64,000 bases of DNA, taken from the NCBI GenBank assembly GCA_002408085.1, contig DHQL01000018.1, positions 283,913 to 347,912 of the forward strand, in the 5' to 3' direction. Positions 51,677-60,515 of the stretch are shown in pieces. The notes beneath the pieces were generated by a model. That model worked only from the letters and a program-made list of their open reading frames with translations, ran no database searches and was not told the origin of the DNA. Both the position numbers and the translations under genes were made by a program. The number at the start of each line of letters is the position of its first letter. Position 1 is the first letter of the stretch. The stretch is from Spirochaeta sp. UBA5339. Lineage in GTDB: Bacteria > Spirochaetota > Spirochaetia > DSM-2461.

Positions 51677-52327
51677 CTAGAAGAGGAACTGCCTGATCAG
51701 TGTGCCCCATACCGCCGCCACAAGGACCAGTAGATAGAGGACAGAAAGGGGAACAGAGGGTTTTATGGCCTCGACTTCCTTGACATTGTTCTCACCCAGA
51801 CGTTCGGGGGGAAAGAGTTCCATCAGTACAGTGTCAAGACTGCCTATAAAGTTGGCCGGAGAGATCTTTTTCCTTCCGTCCAGAATCTCCTCGAAGTAGT
51901 AGAACATCCTTGCCAGAAGACCTCCCAGTTTGCCGGGAAGCTTCAGAGAGGGGGTTACCGAAAAGAGGGAGAGGAAGACCAGACCGCAGAGGGTCAGTCC
52001 CTTGGTCACTCCCGTTGCCAGAGCACCCTGGGTAATGGTCAGAGGACCCCAGACCGCCAGTATCCGGCCCATGGGGGTCAGAAGATGGAAGAAGGTGATC
52101 GACGAGATCAGGATGATGAAGTACATAAACCTTATCTTCTTTCCCGCCAGTTTGGCTGTCAGGGCAAAGAGCAGCACCAGTAGTAACTTTGCCGCAACCG
52201 AGTCAATCATAAAATAGGGGGGTATCAGTGAGAGCCCGGTCCAGAAACGGAAGGAGGGACTCAGATACTTCCCGATATAGTCTGTCCGTTTTTTGCGGAC
52301 CTTCTCTTTCTTTTTACGCGGACTCAT
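51677..52327 (-). CDS. CbiQ/EcfT-like membrane protein linked to a Gx transporter
   Basis: 216 residues with a basic N-terminus (MSPRKKKEKVRKKR), five hydrophobic segments between about 28 and 135, and a final one at 193-214. The cytoplasmic stretch resembles a reduced EcfT/CbiQ coupling region (GGLLARMFYYFEEILDGRKKISPANF), but Ala-Arg-Gly motifs are not clear. ATGA overlap with the Gx gene. Likely partner of that S-component-like protein. Confidence 0.65.
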   Translation of the reverse strand: MSPRKKKEKVRKKRTDYIGKYLSPSFRFWTGLSLIPPYFMIDSVAAKLLLVLLFALTAKLAGKKIRFMYFIILISSITFFHLLTPMGRILAVWGPLTITQGALATGVTKGLTLCGLVFLSLFSVTPSLKLPGKLGGLLARMFYYFEEILDGRKKISPANFIGSLDTVLMELFPPERLGENNVKEVEAIKPSVPLSVLYLLVLVAAVWGTLIRQFLF

Positions 52328-52872
52328 CTGTCAGCCTCCTCTCTCATCATCTTCCACCACTGTGACTTGTCGGAAAATCTCTGAGCGAAGATTCCGATAA
52401 AGACACCGGATACAAGACCGATTCCCAGAAAGAGGGGAAGGATTCTCCAGGCCGAGGCGCCGAAGATAAAGGTGATGGACAGGAGGATCTGAGCCATATT
52501 GCTGGTCAGGGCTCCCATCACGGAGATGCCCAGAAAGGAGATTCTCTTCTTCAGTCCCTTGTAGCAGAGCCACATAACCAGGGCGCTGGCAAAGGAGCCT
52601 GCCGCGGAAAAGAGGAATACATAGGAGGCCAGGGTCCCGTTAACCAGGGCCTGTCCCAGAACCTTAAGTAGAACAAGAAGGAAGTAGGAAGGACCTGAAA
52701 GGATCTCCAGGGAGAGGATAACCGGAAGGTTGGCCAGTCCCAGACGCATAAAGGGGATGGGTCGGGGAAAGAGGTACTCGATTGTGGAGAGGAACATGCT
52801 GAAGGCTCCCAGCAGGGCTATCCGGTTCAGTTTTTTCTCAGTAAACACCTGCGTCCACCTCCTTGCCGTCAT
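52324..52872 (-). CDS. Gx transporter family protein (heptaprenyl diphosphate synthase component I-like)
   Basis: 182 residues from ATG 52872, chosen by GGAGG seven bases upstream (a 48-codon longer frame reads through the NusG-II gene). About five membrane helices; family features MRLGLANLPVILSLEILSG, VNGTLASYVFLFSAAGSFASALVMW and SVMGALTSNMAQILL. These proteins resemble ECF S components and often occur with NusG-II proteins and quinone or flavin modification genes. Confidence 0.85.
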   Translation of the reverse strand: MTARRWTQVFTEKKLNRIALLGAFSMFLSTIEYLFPRPIPFMRLGLANLPVILSLEILSGPSYFLLVLLKVLGQALVNGTLASYVFLFSAAGSFASALVMWLCYKGLKKRISFLGISVMGALTSNMAQILLSITFIFGASAWRILPLFLGIGLVSGVFIGIFAQRFSDKSQWWKMMREEADR

Positions 52873-53206
52873 CAAATCCTCCAATGTAGATAAATACCTG
52901 GTTGGGCAGACAGGCCGCCCAGTCACCGCCCCGGCGGATCGGGGCCATCTGTACACAGAGGCCGTCGGCGCAGTCGGAGGAGTGAAAGTGGGCCTCCCCG
53001 TCTTTAATCTCAACAACTGAGTCCCCCACAGGACCGTGGAGTGTCACCATCTGGTCAATGGACAGTGGATATAAATACTGGGACTGTGAGTCCTCGATAA
53101 TGACATAACCATCATCCTGATTAAGGCTGCGCCCGAAGGCTGTAAAGCCGAGAAATACGGCCAGTGAAAAAATCAGGGCAAGTATGTCGAAGAAGCGTAA
53201 CTTCAT
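52838..53206 (-). CDS. NusG domain II-containing protein
   Basis: 122 residues with an N-terminal membrane helix (about 4-24) and a small beta domain: YVIIEDSQSQYLYPLSIDQMVTLHGPVGDSVVEIKDGEAHFHSSDCADGLCVQMAPIRRGG. The paired cysteines SSDCADGLC and the LPNQVFI strand are the usual pattern of this extracytoplasmic family. Start 53206 is favoured; an ATG at 53218 directly abuts AAAGG. Its 3' end overlaps the Gx gene by 35 bases. Confidence 0.85.
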   Translation of the reverse strand: MKLRFFDILALIFSLAVFLGFTAFGRSLNQDDGYVIIEDSQSQYLYPLSIDQMVTLHGPVGDSVVEIKDGEAHFHSSDCADGLCVQMAPIRRGGDWAACLPNQVFIYIGGFDDGKEVDAGVY

Positions 53207-53247
53207 CTGTAACAACATCCTTTAATCTTCTATGATACCCCTTGGGT

Positions 53248-54516
53248 ATGGATAGTAAGTTAACACAATTCAAGGACAGCAGGGAATACCTGACCCTGCG
53301 TGATAATGATAAAGATTTTCTGAAGAAACTGTGCGGAAACTGGCGTTTTTCCTCACAGGAGATCCGTCAGATCATCCGGATAGCCAGGGATATTGAGACC
53401 TGGGACGAGGGCTCACTTGAAGAGATCTGGGGTGATCCCCTCCCCCTGAAACCCGGCGACAGGAACGAAAAGGAGAAGCGTTACGGCTCCCTTTTCAGAA
53501 AATGGGAGGAACTGAAGAACACCCCCAAATCCTACGGAAACTTCCGGCCTGAAAAGATCACTCAGCCTGCGGCCGGGTTCAGGGCCCTTGATGACGACAG
53601 GCAGATCCTCGGAGACTGCCCGGTGGCCTCACCGAAAACCCGTTGCTGCAATCTGAAGACCCTGGATGCCGTGGCGGGCTGCGGTTTTGACTGCTCCTAC
53701 TGCTCCATCCAGTCCTTCTACACCGGAGGAACCATCCTCTTTCATAAAAACCTGGGAGAGAAGCTGAAGAACCTGCAGCTGGACCCGGAAAAGAGCTACC
53801 ATATCGGGACGGGACAGTCTTCTGACTCCCTGATGTGGGGAAACAGGGACGGTCTGCTGGAAAACCTCTGCACCTTTGCCCGGAACAATCCCAATGTGAT
53901 TCTCGAGCTGAAGACCAAGAGCGACAATATAGGTGAGCTTCTGAGGCTGGATGTACCGGCCAATATGCTCCTGACATGGTCATTGAACACTCAGACCGTA
54001 ATCGATGCAGAAGAGAGGCTGACCGCAAGTCTGGAACGCCGTATTGCTGCGGCCCGGAAGGCGGCTGATGCGGGGCTGCCTGTGGGTTTCCACCTCCACC
54101 CCATGGTCTGGTATCAGAGCTGGGAAGAGGAGTATGGAGAGCTATGCGGCAGACTTCTTGAAAATTTCAGCCCCGAAGAGGTTGTTACAGTTTCACTGGG
54201 AACTCTGACCTTTATCAAACCGGTTCTGAAGAAGCTCAGGGAACGGCCCATCCGGAGTAAGATCCTTCAGATGCCCCTGGAGGAGGCCTCTGGAAAGTGG
54301 TCCTATCCCCTTGAAATCAAGGAGCAGCTTTTCTCTCTGGTCTATGGGCATTTACAGCCCTGGCACGATTCGGTCTATTTCTATATGTGCATGGAAGATC
54401 CCGCCCTGTGGAAGCCCGTATTCGGGAAAGCCTTTTCTGATAATGCTGATTTTGAAGAGGATATGCTCTATAATTACAACAAGAAAATCTCTGATATAGA
54501 ATCAAGGAGAAAGTGA
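53248..54516 (+). CDS. Spore-photoproduct-lyase-like radical SAM protein
   Basis: 422 residues. The radical SAM cluster motif is CGFDCSYC (about C145, C149, C152) inside NLKTLDAVAGCGFDCSYCS, with downstream IGTGQSSDSL and LELKTKSDN, VTWSLN-like strands as in the SPL family. SPL repairs UV spore photoproduct, but this lineage is not a spore former, so the substrate may be another photoproduct or nucleic acid lesion. ATG 53248; an in-frame TTG lies 6 bases upstream and neither has a good ribosome site. Confidence 0.8.
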   Translation: MDSKLTQFKDSREYLTLRDNDKDFLKKLCGNWRFSSQEIRQIIRIARDIETWDEGSLEEIWGDPLPLKPGDRNEKEKRYGSLFRKWEELKNTPKSYGNFRPEKITQPAAGFRALDDDRQILGDCPVASPKTRCCNLKTLDAVAGCGFDCSYCSIQSFYTGGTILFHKNLGEKLKNLQLDPEKSYHIGTGQSSDSLMWGNRDGLLENLCTFARNNPNVILELKTKSDNIGELLRLDVPANMLLTWSLNTQTVIDAEERLTASLERRIAAARKAADAGLPVGFHLHPMVWYQSWEEEYGELCGRLLENFSPEEVVTVSLGTLTFIKPVLKKLRERPIRSKILQMPLEEASGKWSYPLEIKEQLFSLVYGHLQPWHDSVYFYMCMEDPALWKPVFGKAFSDNADFEEDMLYNYNKKISDIESRRK

Positions 54517-54518
54517 TT

Positions 54519-55004
54519 ATGAAGAAAAAGATAGTAATGATAGCCCTTGTAATGGTTATGATAGGTGCTGGAAGCGCCTTTGCAGGCGATCTGGATTTCC
54601 AGCTCGGTGCCGGTTACAACGGTATTTTCCCCAGTGAAGGCGACAGCCTTCCCATCGGTTTTACCGCATACGGCGGTGTGGGATACAAGTTTTTCCCCAC
54701 CCTCTCCATCGGCGGTGAGTATGAGTTCGGCATGGCCTGGGGCGACAACAATATGAGCATTATGGAGCATCTTCCCAAGGCATACCTCAAGTTCAATGCC
54801 CTCAATGTTCTGACAGTATCAGGTCTGGCAGGTGTGGCTTTTCAGGATTTCAGATATGACGGAACCAAGATTGGTGATACTGAGACCTCCTTTACCGCAG
54901 GGGTCAGAGTAGCCGTTCTCTTTGCCTATGCCCAGTATATGGCCATATTCAACGAGGATGCCACTCAGTCCAGAATCAGTGTCGGAGTTACATTCAGCAA
55001 ATAA
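54519..55004 (+). CDS. Small outer-membrane beta-barrel protein
   Basis: 161 residues: signal peptide to about residue 21 (VMIGAGSAFA) and alternating beta-strand sequence typical of eight-stranded barrels (DFQLGAGYNGIF, FTAYGGVGYKFFPTLSIGGEYEFGMAW, VSGLAGVAFQDFRY, TSFTAGVRVAVLFAYAQYMAIF, ending in SRISVGVTFSK). Start at ATG 54519 behind AAGGAG. Two bases after the SPL-like gene and overlapping the next gene by one base. Confidence 0.8.
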   Translation: MKKKIVMIALVMVMIGAGSAFAGDLDFQLGAGYNGIFPSEGDSLPIGFTAYGGVGYKFFPTLSIGGEYEFGMAWGDNNMSIMEHLPKAYLKFNALNVLTVSGLAGVAFQDFRYDGTKIGDTETSFTAGVRVAVLFAYAQYMAIFNEDATQSRISVGVTFSK

Positions 55005-57223
55005 TGATGAATATCCTTCTGATCACCCCCCCCTTCTGCCAGCTTAATACACCATATCCGGGGACGGCCTTTCTGAAGGCCTGGCTCGAAAAAAAGGGTC
55101 ACCGGGTGATCCAGGCGGATACAGGACTTGAAACCTATCTGCGTCTCTTCAGCCCTGATGGGCTGGAGACGGCCGTATTTACCCCTCCTGAAATCCAACA
55201 GGAGGATTTTTTTCGTAAAATAGACGGTAATGACTCACTGAAAAGGGTCTGGACCCTGAGACGGGAGTATAACTCCCGGATCGCTCCGGTCCTATCCTTT
55301 CTTCAGGGCCGGGACAGCACCCTCGCCACCCTTCTCTGCCGTCCGGGTTATCTTCCCGAAGGGGACCGTTTTCGGGACAGAGAAGCCGACGCCGATGAGC
55401 TCTACGGAAGCCTCGGCATCAGCGACCGGGCCCGGCTCCGTTGCACCCTCTTTCTGGAGGACCTGGCGGACTTCTACCGCCTGACCCGGGACGATGACTT
55501 CGGCTTCAGCCGCTACGCAGACCATCTGGCCATGTCTCCCCCCTCCTTCGACGGCCTCTACGCCAAGGCCCGGGAAGCAGGCTCCGATGTAAGCCGGATT
55601 CACAGGGAGATCCTGAAGGAGAAGATTGAAGCCTGCAATCCGCAGATTGTGGGATTTTCCGTACCCTTTCCCGGAAATATGCTGGAAGCCCTCAGAGGCG
55701 CCGCCTATATCAAAAAGAACTATCCCGGGATTCATCTGACCCTCGGCGGAGGCTATGTGAATACCGAACTCCGGGAGATCTCGGATATCAGGATAGCCGA
55801 GTTCTTTGACTCCCTGACCCTGGATGACGGGGAAGATACCCTGGAAGCCCTTGCGGGAGTTCTTGAGACCCGGTCTCTGGCCCCTGACCGCTCAGCCTCC
55901 GCAGCCTCCCCTGCCCTGGAGAGCCGGAAGGACCTGGTCCGGACATGGCTTCCTGTGGACGGCGGCTGGCAGTACTTTGCAGGCACCGAAAACCACCATA
56001 TCCGTCACCGGGAGCGTCCGGCGCCCGACTACACGGGTCTTCCTCTGGACAGCTATCTCTCCCTGGTGGACCGGGAAAACCCGATGCACCGCCTCTGGAG
56101 CGAGGGCCCCTGGATCAAGATGATGCTGGCCCATGGCTGCTACTGGAAGCGCTGCGCCTTCTGCGATACATCCCTGGACTATATCGGCCGCTTTGATCCC
56201 GGAACCGCGTCTGTACTGGCCGACCAGATTGAAGAACTTATAGAGAAGACGGGCCTGAGAAGTTTTCACTTTGTGGACGAAGCCGCCCCGCCGGCCCTGC
56301 TGAAGGAGCTGGCCCTTGAACTGATCCGCCGTGATGTATTTATCAGCTGGTGGGCCAATATCCGCTTTGAGAAGAACTTTACCGCCCAGCTCTGCCGCCT
56401 TCTGGCCCGGTCCGGCTGCATCGCCGTCTCCGGAGGTCTTGAAGTGGCCTCTGACCGGCTCCTCGAGAAAATCGACAAGGGAGTTACGGTGCCCCAGGTA
56501 AGTCGGGTGGCCGCCTCCTTCCGAAAGGCGGATATTATGGTCCATGCCTATCTGATGTACGGCTTTCCCGGTCAGGATGCCCGGGAACTGATAGACTCAC
56601 TGGATGTGGTCCGTCAGCTCTTCAGCTTCGGCCTGATCCAGTCAGCCTACTGGCACCACTTTGCCCTGACAGCCCACAGCCCCGTCGGCCGCCGTCCCGA
56701 AAAGTTCGGCGTCACCATAAAGGGCCCGGAACACGCGGGGTTTGCCCGGAACGATCTTCAATTTGATCAGAAGTCCGAGGACCTCGGTTCCTACGGCAAG
56801 GGACTCCGGACCTCACTCTACAACTATATGCGGGGTCAGGGATTAAACCTTCCCCTGAAGCACTGGTTCGACTTCAAAACACCATCGCCAAGGGTCTCCA
56901 AGTACCTTGTAAAGAACATTGTGCAGGGAGCTGAGGAGCTGGAACTGGGCGACCACAGCCGTCTTGTCTGGTGCGGTCCCCTTCCCGAAGAGGGACCCGG
57001 CGGCCTTCTGTTCCGGGGCGGGGACTACCAGGAAGAGATGGAGTGCAGCAGTGCAGAGAAGACCTTTATTCTGGAACTTCTGGAACGCTGCCGCCCCGAA
57101 GCCCCGGCCTTCTGTCTGACCGATCTGGACCGTCTGGCGGCGGACCACGGTATGGACAGCGATATCTGGCTGTCGGAAGGGCAGTTTCAGGAGCTGATGG
57201 GATATGAACTTATTGTTCTCTAA
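55004..57223 (+). CDS. Cobalamin-binding-domain radical SAM protein
   Basis: 739 residues. N-terminal B12-binding-type Rossmann segment (NILLITPPFCQLNTPYPGTAFLKAWLEKKGHRV) extended by an insert, VGFSVPFPGNMLEALRGAAYIKK and LTLGGGYV, then a radical SAM core with CYWKRCAFC (about 380-388; spacing Cx4Cx2C), VDEAAPP, GGLEVASDRLLEKIDKGV. The Cx4Cx2C form occurs in several B12-radical SAM groups. Substrate unknown. ATG 55004 or 55007 overlaps the stop of the barrel gene. Confidence 0.85.
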   Translation: MMNILLITPPFCQLNTPYPGTAFLKAWLEKKGHRVIQADTGLETYLRLFSPDGLETAVFTPPEIQQEDFFRKIDGNDSLKRVWTLRREYNSRIAPVLSFLQGRDSTLATLLCRPGYLPEGDRFRDREADADELYGSLGISDRARLRCTLFLEDLADFYRLTRDDDFGFSRYADHLAMSPPSFDGLYAKAREAGSDVSRIHREILKEKIEACNPQIVGFSVPFPGNMLEALRGAAYIKKNYPGIHLTLGGGYVNTELREISDIRIAEFFDSLTLDDGEDTLEALAGVLETRSLAPDRSASAASPALESRKDLVRTWLPVDGGWQYFAGTENHHIRHRERPAPDYTGLPLDSYLSLVDRENPMHRLWSEGPWIKMMLAHGCYWKRCAFCDTSLDYIGRFDPGTASVLADQIEELIEKTGLRSFHFVDEAAPPALLKELALELIRRDVFISWWANIRFEKNFTAQLCRLLARSGCIAVSGGLEVASDRLLEKIDKGVTVPQVSRVAASFRKADIMVHAYLMYGFPGQDARELIDSLDVVRQLFSFGLIQSAYWHHFALTAHSPVGRRPEKFGVTIKGPEHAGFARNDLQFDQKSEDLGSYGKGLRTSLYNYMRGQGLNLPLKHWFDFKTPSPRVSKYLVKNIVQGAEELELGDHSRLVWCGPLPEEGPGGLLFRGGDYQEEMECSSAEKTFILELLERCRPEAPAFCLTDLDRLAADHGMDSDIWLSEGQFQELMGYELIVL

Positions 57224-57662
57224 GCTGTCGGAGCTGAAAGCTCTCTTCGAGGGCAGCCGGGAGCTTTTTATCGCCGCAGGGGCCGTTTCACTGGTGACCT
57301 TTGCTGGGACCCTGATCCTCCTCCCCTTTCTGCTGATCCGAATTCCCGAAGACTACTTTATCGGTCCCCGCCATGCGGGAGCCGAGGCTGGAAGAGTTGA
57401 ACGCATCCTCTTCCATACCATCAAGAACCTGCTGGGTGTCGTCTTTCTGGCCATGGGATTTATTATGCTCTTTATTCCGGGCCAGGGGCTTCTGACCATT
57501 ATGGCGGGACTATGGATGCTGGATATCCCGGGAAAACGGAGAATGGAGATCCGCCTGATCCGGATTCACTCGGTCTACAAGGGGATCGATCTGATAAGGA
57601 AGAAGGCGGGACGGCCCTCACTCCTGCTGCCCGAAAAACCGGAATCTGGCGATAAGGACTAG
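57204..57662 (+). CDS. PGPGW-type transmembrane protein
   Basis: 152 residues overlapping the previous gene by 20 bases. Two groups of hydrophobic helices (about 22-47 and 72-108). The second contains IPGQGLLTIMAGLWMLDIPGKRR, matching the putative transmembrane PGPGW family, followed by a basic tail. Function unknown. Convergent with and 4 bases into the FHA-GGDEF gene. Confidence 0.75.
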   Translation: MNLLFSKLSELKALFEGSRELFIAAGAVSLVTFAGTLILLPFLLIRIPEDYFIGPRHAGAEAGRVERILFHTIKNLLGVVFLAMGFIMLFIPGQGLLTIMAGLWMLDIPGKRRMEIRLIRIHSVYKGIDLIRKKAGRPSLLLPEKPESGDKD

Positions 57663-58624
57663 TGGACCACCCTGTTCCGGCCGGCTTCCTTGGCCTTGTA
57701 GAGGGCTGAATCGGCCCTGGCAATCAAATCCTCCACGGCATTGTCCACGGGCTTGAACTCGGACACACCGATACTGACTGTAATCTCCAGTCCAGTCCTG
57801 ACTATGGAATTCTCCTGAATGGCGGAGCGCAGCTTCTCTGCCGCTGTAATGGCATTGTCCACCGAAGTCTCCGGAAGGATAACGGCCATCTCCTCACCGC
57901 CGTAGCGGGCGGCGATATCGTTCATTCTAATATTGTCACTGATAATTGAGGCGATTTCGCTTAAGACCTGGTCCCCCTTCTGATGACCATGCACATCATT
58001 AACCTTCTTGAAGTGGTCGATGTCCAGAAGCAGAAGGCAGAAGGACTGACTGTAGCGCCTTGCCCGCTCAACCTCCCTGGAGATAACATCGTCAAAGTAG
58101 CGCCGGTTGTACAGAAGGGTCAGGCGGTCTATATGGGCCATCCGGGAGAGCTTCTCCTTGGACTGGTTGATAATATGCTTCAGTTCGAAGAGCTGGTTAC
58201 GTATTGTCTCATCCTTGATGGACTGGAGTATACCGGCAATCTTGCTCTCCATCACCAGGGTCTCGGAGAGGAGGTTCTCTTCGGAGCGGACCGGTGCCGG
58301 TCCTTCATCGCTTAAGACCCGGTAGACGATAATAAAGGGGCCGATGGTAATTCTGTCCTCATCCTGAAGCTGATGCTCCTTAACCCGTCTGTAGTTAACC
58401 TGAATGCCGTTAGTGCTGTCCATGTCCCGGAGGATAACCTGATCCTCCTCTCTGACAATCTCGGCATGAACCCGTGAAACGGTTCTCTCTTCGAGAACCA
58501 GATCGCAGGAGCTGTCTCTCCCGATCCTGAGGATGCGGGGAGATTCGATAAGCATCTTCTTGTCCAGATAGAACAGATAGTGACGGGCCTGTGCGGCGTC
58601 TCCGGAAGGGTTTACCATACTCAT
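57659..58624 (-). CDS. FHA - GGDEF diguanylate cyclase
   Basis: 321 residues from ATG 58624 (the frame runs upstream but into non-FHA sequence). FHA domain (about 15-110) with LRIGRDSSCDLVLEE, TVSRVHAEI and DSTNGIQVN; helical linker; GGDEF domain (about 160-320) with LLLLDIDHFKKVNDVHGHQKGD and active-site GGEEM (about 241). GGEEM differs from GGEEF only in the last residue and is compatible with activity. Phosphothreonine binding would link Ser/Thr kinase signalling to c-di-GMP. Confidence 0.9.
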   Translation of the reverse strand: MSMVNPSGDAAQARHYLFYLDKKMLIESPRILRIGRDSSCDLVLEERTVSRVHAEIVREEDQVILRDMDSTNGIQVNYRRVKEHQLQDEDRITIGPFIIVYRVLSDEGPAPVRSEENLLSETLVMESKIAGILQSIKDETIRNQLFELKHIINQSKEKLSRMAHIDRLTLLYNRRYFDDVISREVERARRYSQSFCLLLLDIDHFKKVNDVHGHQKGDQVLSEIASIISDNIRMNDIAARYGGEEMAVILPETSVDNAITAAEKLRSAIQENSIVRTGLEITVSIGVSEFKPVDNAVEDLIARADSALYKAKEAGRNRVVH

Positions 58625-58706
58625 AAAATAACTGTTAAAAGGGATTTTATCCAGAATTTTACCGGGAAGGCGGAAAATTCCGCCCCGGTTCCTCTGGAAT
58701 AAGAGA

Positions 58707-59246
58707 CTAGTCCTTGCCCGTAACAGCCTTGAAGCTGATATCCAGATCCTTCTCCTGCTCCAGCCTGTTAAGGCCCAGACGGATATCCTGAATAGAGACA
58801 TTCAGAGGAACAATAACGCTGGCCTTCATACGGAACAGGGGGGCTCCGGTCCAGGGGGCATGGGCGGTTTCGGTCTCAAGGTTCTCAATATTGATTCCCT
58901 CCTGTCTGATAAAGCGGGTGACCGAATGGATCAGTCCGGGACCGTCCAGGGAGACGCAGGTCAGATTATAGGGAATACCGGTGATCTCATGATCAGGCCG
59001 GTCAGTGGGCTTCATCTCAATGCGGAGACCGGTTTTGGACTCCATTCCGTCAATATCACTCATAAGGCCGCTGATGGCCCGCTTTTCACCGGAAATCAGC
59101 ATAATTATAGCGAATTCTCCGCCAAGCACCGACATCCGGCTTTCCCGGATATTTCCGTTTTTTTTCTCGATTTCTGCAGACAGATCATCCACAATACCAA
59201 TTCTATCAGGTCCAACAGCCGTCAATACAGCCAGATTATTGTTCAT
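58707..59246 (-). CDS. GcvR-like protein with two ACT domains
   Basis: 179 residues: ACT 1 (about 5-75; LTAVGPDRIGIVDDLSAEIEKKNGNIRESRM) and ACT 2 (about 93-175; VSLDGPGLIHSVTRFIRQEGINIENLETE). This is the architecture of the glycine-cleavage repressor accessory protein GcvR and relatives, which sense amino acids. No glycine-cleavage genes are nearby. Confidence 0.88.
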   Translation of the reverse strand: MNNNLAVLTAVGPDRIGIVDDLSAEIEKKNGNIRESRMSVLGGEFAIIMLISGEKRAISGLMSDIDGMESKTGLRIEMKPTDRPDHEITGIPYNLTCVSLDGPGLIHSVTRFIRQEGINIENLETETAHAPWTGAPLFRMKASVIVPLNVSIQDIRLGLNRLEQEKDLDISFKAVTGKD

Positions 59247-59407
59247 AACTTCCTCCGAGCTCCTTTTTTATGCCTTTTAGAGAGGGCCCTTTAGAAATTT
59301 TCGTCCCCTCCCGGAATAAAATCCAGCACAATTTAACTGGAAATGAGATAATAAATCAATGATGATTTGTTGTAAGATATTTGAATATCCGGAGGGAGGC
59401 TCTTTCA

Positions 59408-59911
59408 ATGAAGAAAATTGTGATCTTTACTCTATTAATGATCTTTCTGACACTGCCCCTTTGGGCCAATGACAGGCTTGAAGAGGATGGGTTTATCCTT
59501 GACTGGAAGACAGAGGGAAACCGTCTTTTAATCACTCTCAGTGCAGAGACAACCGGATGGATCGCCTTCGGCATCGGAGCCACTTCGGTTATGAAGGATG
59601 CCAACATTATCCTTCTCTGGGTTGATGATAATATGGGAATAGCCATGGGTGAGGACCACTTCGGTACGGGCCGCTTTGCACACAAGGCCGATATGGAGCT
59701 CGGGGGAAGTCAGGACATGCAGATCCTTTCGGGCCGGCAGACTGCCGACACAACCCGGGTCAGCTTTTCCATCCCCCTTGATTCGGGAGACGAATACGAC
59801 GTTCCCCTCATTCGGGGAGAGACCTATCCCCTCCTCCTGGCATCAGGAAGAAATGACAATATTAAAAGCAAGCACAATAAAACCTGGGCCGGAGAGATCC
59901 TGATACGCTGA
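59408..59911 (+). CDS. Secreted DOMON-domain protein
   Basis: 167 residues from ATG 59408 behind GGAGGGAGG. Signal peptide (1-20, LMIFLTLPLWA) and a DOMON fold (about 30-160): LDWKTEGNRLLITLSAETTGWIAFGIGAT, DANIILLWVDDN, TRVSFSIPLDSGDEYDVPL. DOMON domains bind haem or sugars in periplasmic or extracellular electron-transfer proteins; no haem-ligand motif is certain here. Confidence 0.85.
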   Translation: MKKIVIFTLLMIFLTLPLWANDRLEEDGFILDWKTEGNRLLITLSAETTGWIAFGIGATSVMKDANIILLWVDDNMGIAMGEDHFGTGRFAHKADMELGGSQDMQILSGRQTADTTRVSFSIPLDSGDEYDVPLIRGETYPLLLASGRNDNIKSKHNKTWAGEILIR

Positions 59912-59935
59912 TCTTCCCCGGCTCTCAGAGAGATT

Positions 59936-60349
59936 TTATGCCGAAGGCCAGAGAACGGGATCGGAGGCCATGCTCTCAAGAATGGAAGACCACTTCTTCA
60001 GCTCTTCACTTCCCTCTTCCAGGGAACTGAGAGGAAGGCCGGAGAGGTCTTCCATGGCGGAATACTCCTTCCACTGGGCTGCAAACTTTCGGATCATCAT
60101 TCTGGGTGACATCTTTGCAGAGTCATAGATATGACCTGTGAGTCCTTCGGTATGAAGTATCCACAAAGGACCTCCGCCCTTCTCATACTCCAGTGCCGAG
60201 TAGAGGGCAAGCCAGGGAGCCCCCAGCCAGACAAGTCTTACAGAACCATGTGTATAGATTCTGTTTCCTGTCAGATAGTTCAGAACCTTGTGATACTGCA
60301 GGTCCGCCCAGATTTCCGATGTGTTTACCTGTTCCATTTGCGTCAGCAT
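59936..60349 (-). CDS. Conserved-looking hypothetical protein
   Basis: 137 residues, soluble, with Trp-rich segments (IWADLQYHKVLNYLTGNRIYTHGSVRLVWLGAPWLALYSALEY; GGPLWILHTEGL) and an acidic C-terminal helix. Not recognised. A good AGGAGG precedes ATG 60349. Converges with the DOMON gene. The 166 bases upstream show no gene; two GAGTAGATA copies 31 bases apart lie at the end of the next gene upstream. Confidence 0.7.
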   Translation of the reverse strand: MLTQMEQVNTSEIWADLQYHKVLNYLTGNRIYTHGSVRLVWLGAPWLALYSALEYEKGGGPLWILHTEGLTGHIYDSAKMSPRMMIRKFAAQWKEYSAMEDLSGLPLSSLEEGSEELKKWSSILESMASDPVLWPSA

Positions 60350-60515
60350 AACCGCCTCCTGAAAAATTCATCTCTGCATATAACTATGCAATTAGGATGC
60401 CAACAGGAATAGTGAAAGGAAAACAGGCATTATTGGGGTACCGGGACAGAAAGCCCCCACAATTTTGTATGAAATCGCCGGTTATCTACTCCCGGGTAAC
60501 TTTCTGTCCAACTAT

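Noticed and set aside
59936..60515. Two GAGTAGATA copies near 60485-60525 as a regulatory repeat
   Set aside because: Only two short copies at a gene end with no further support.
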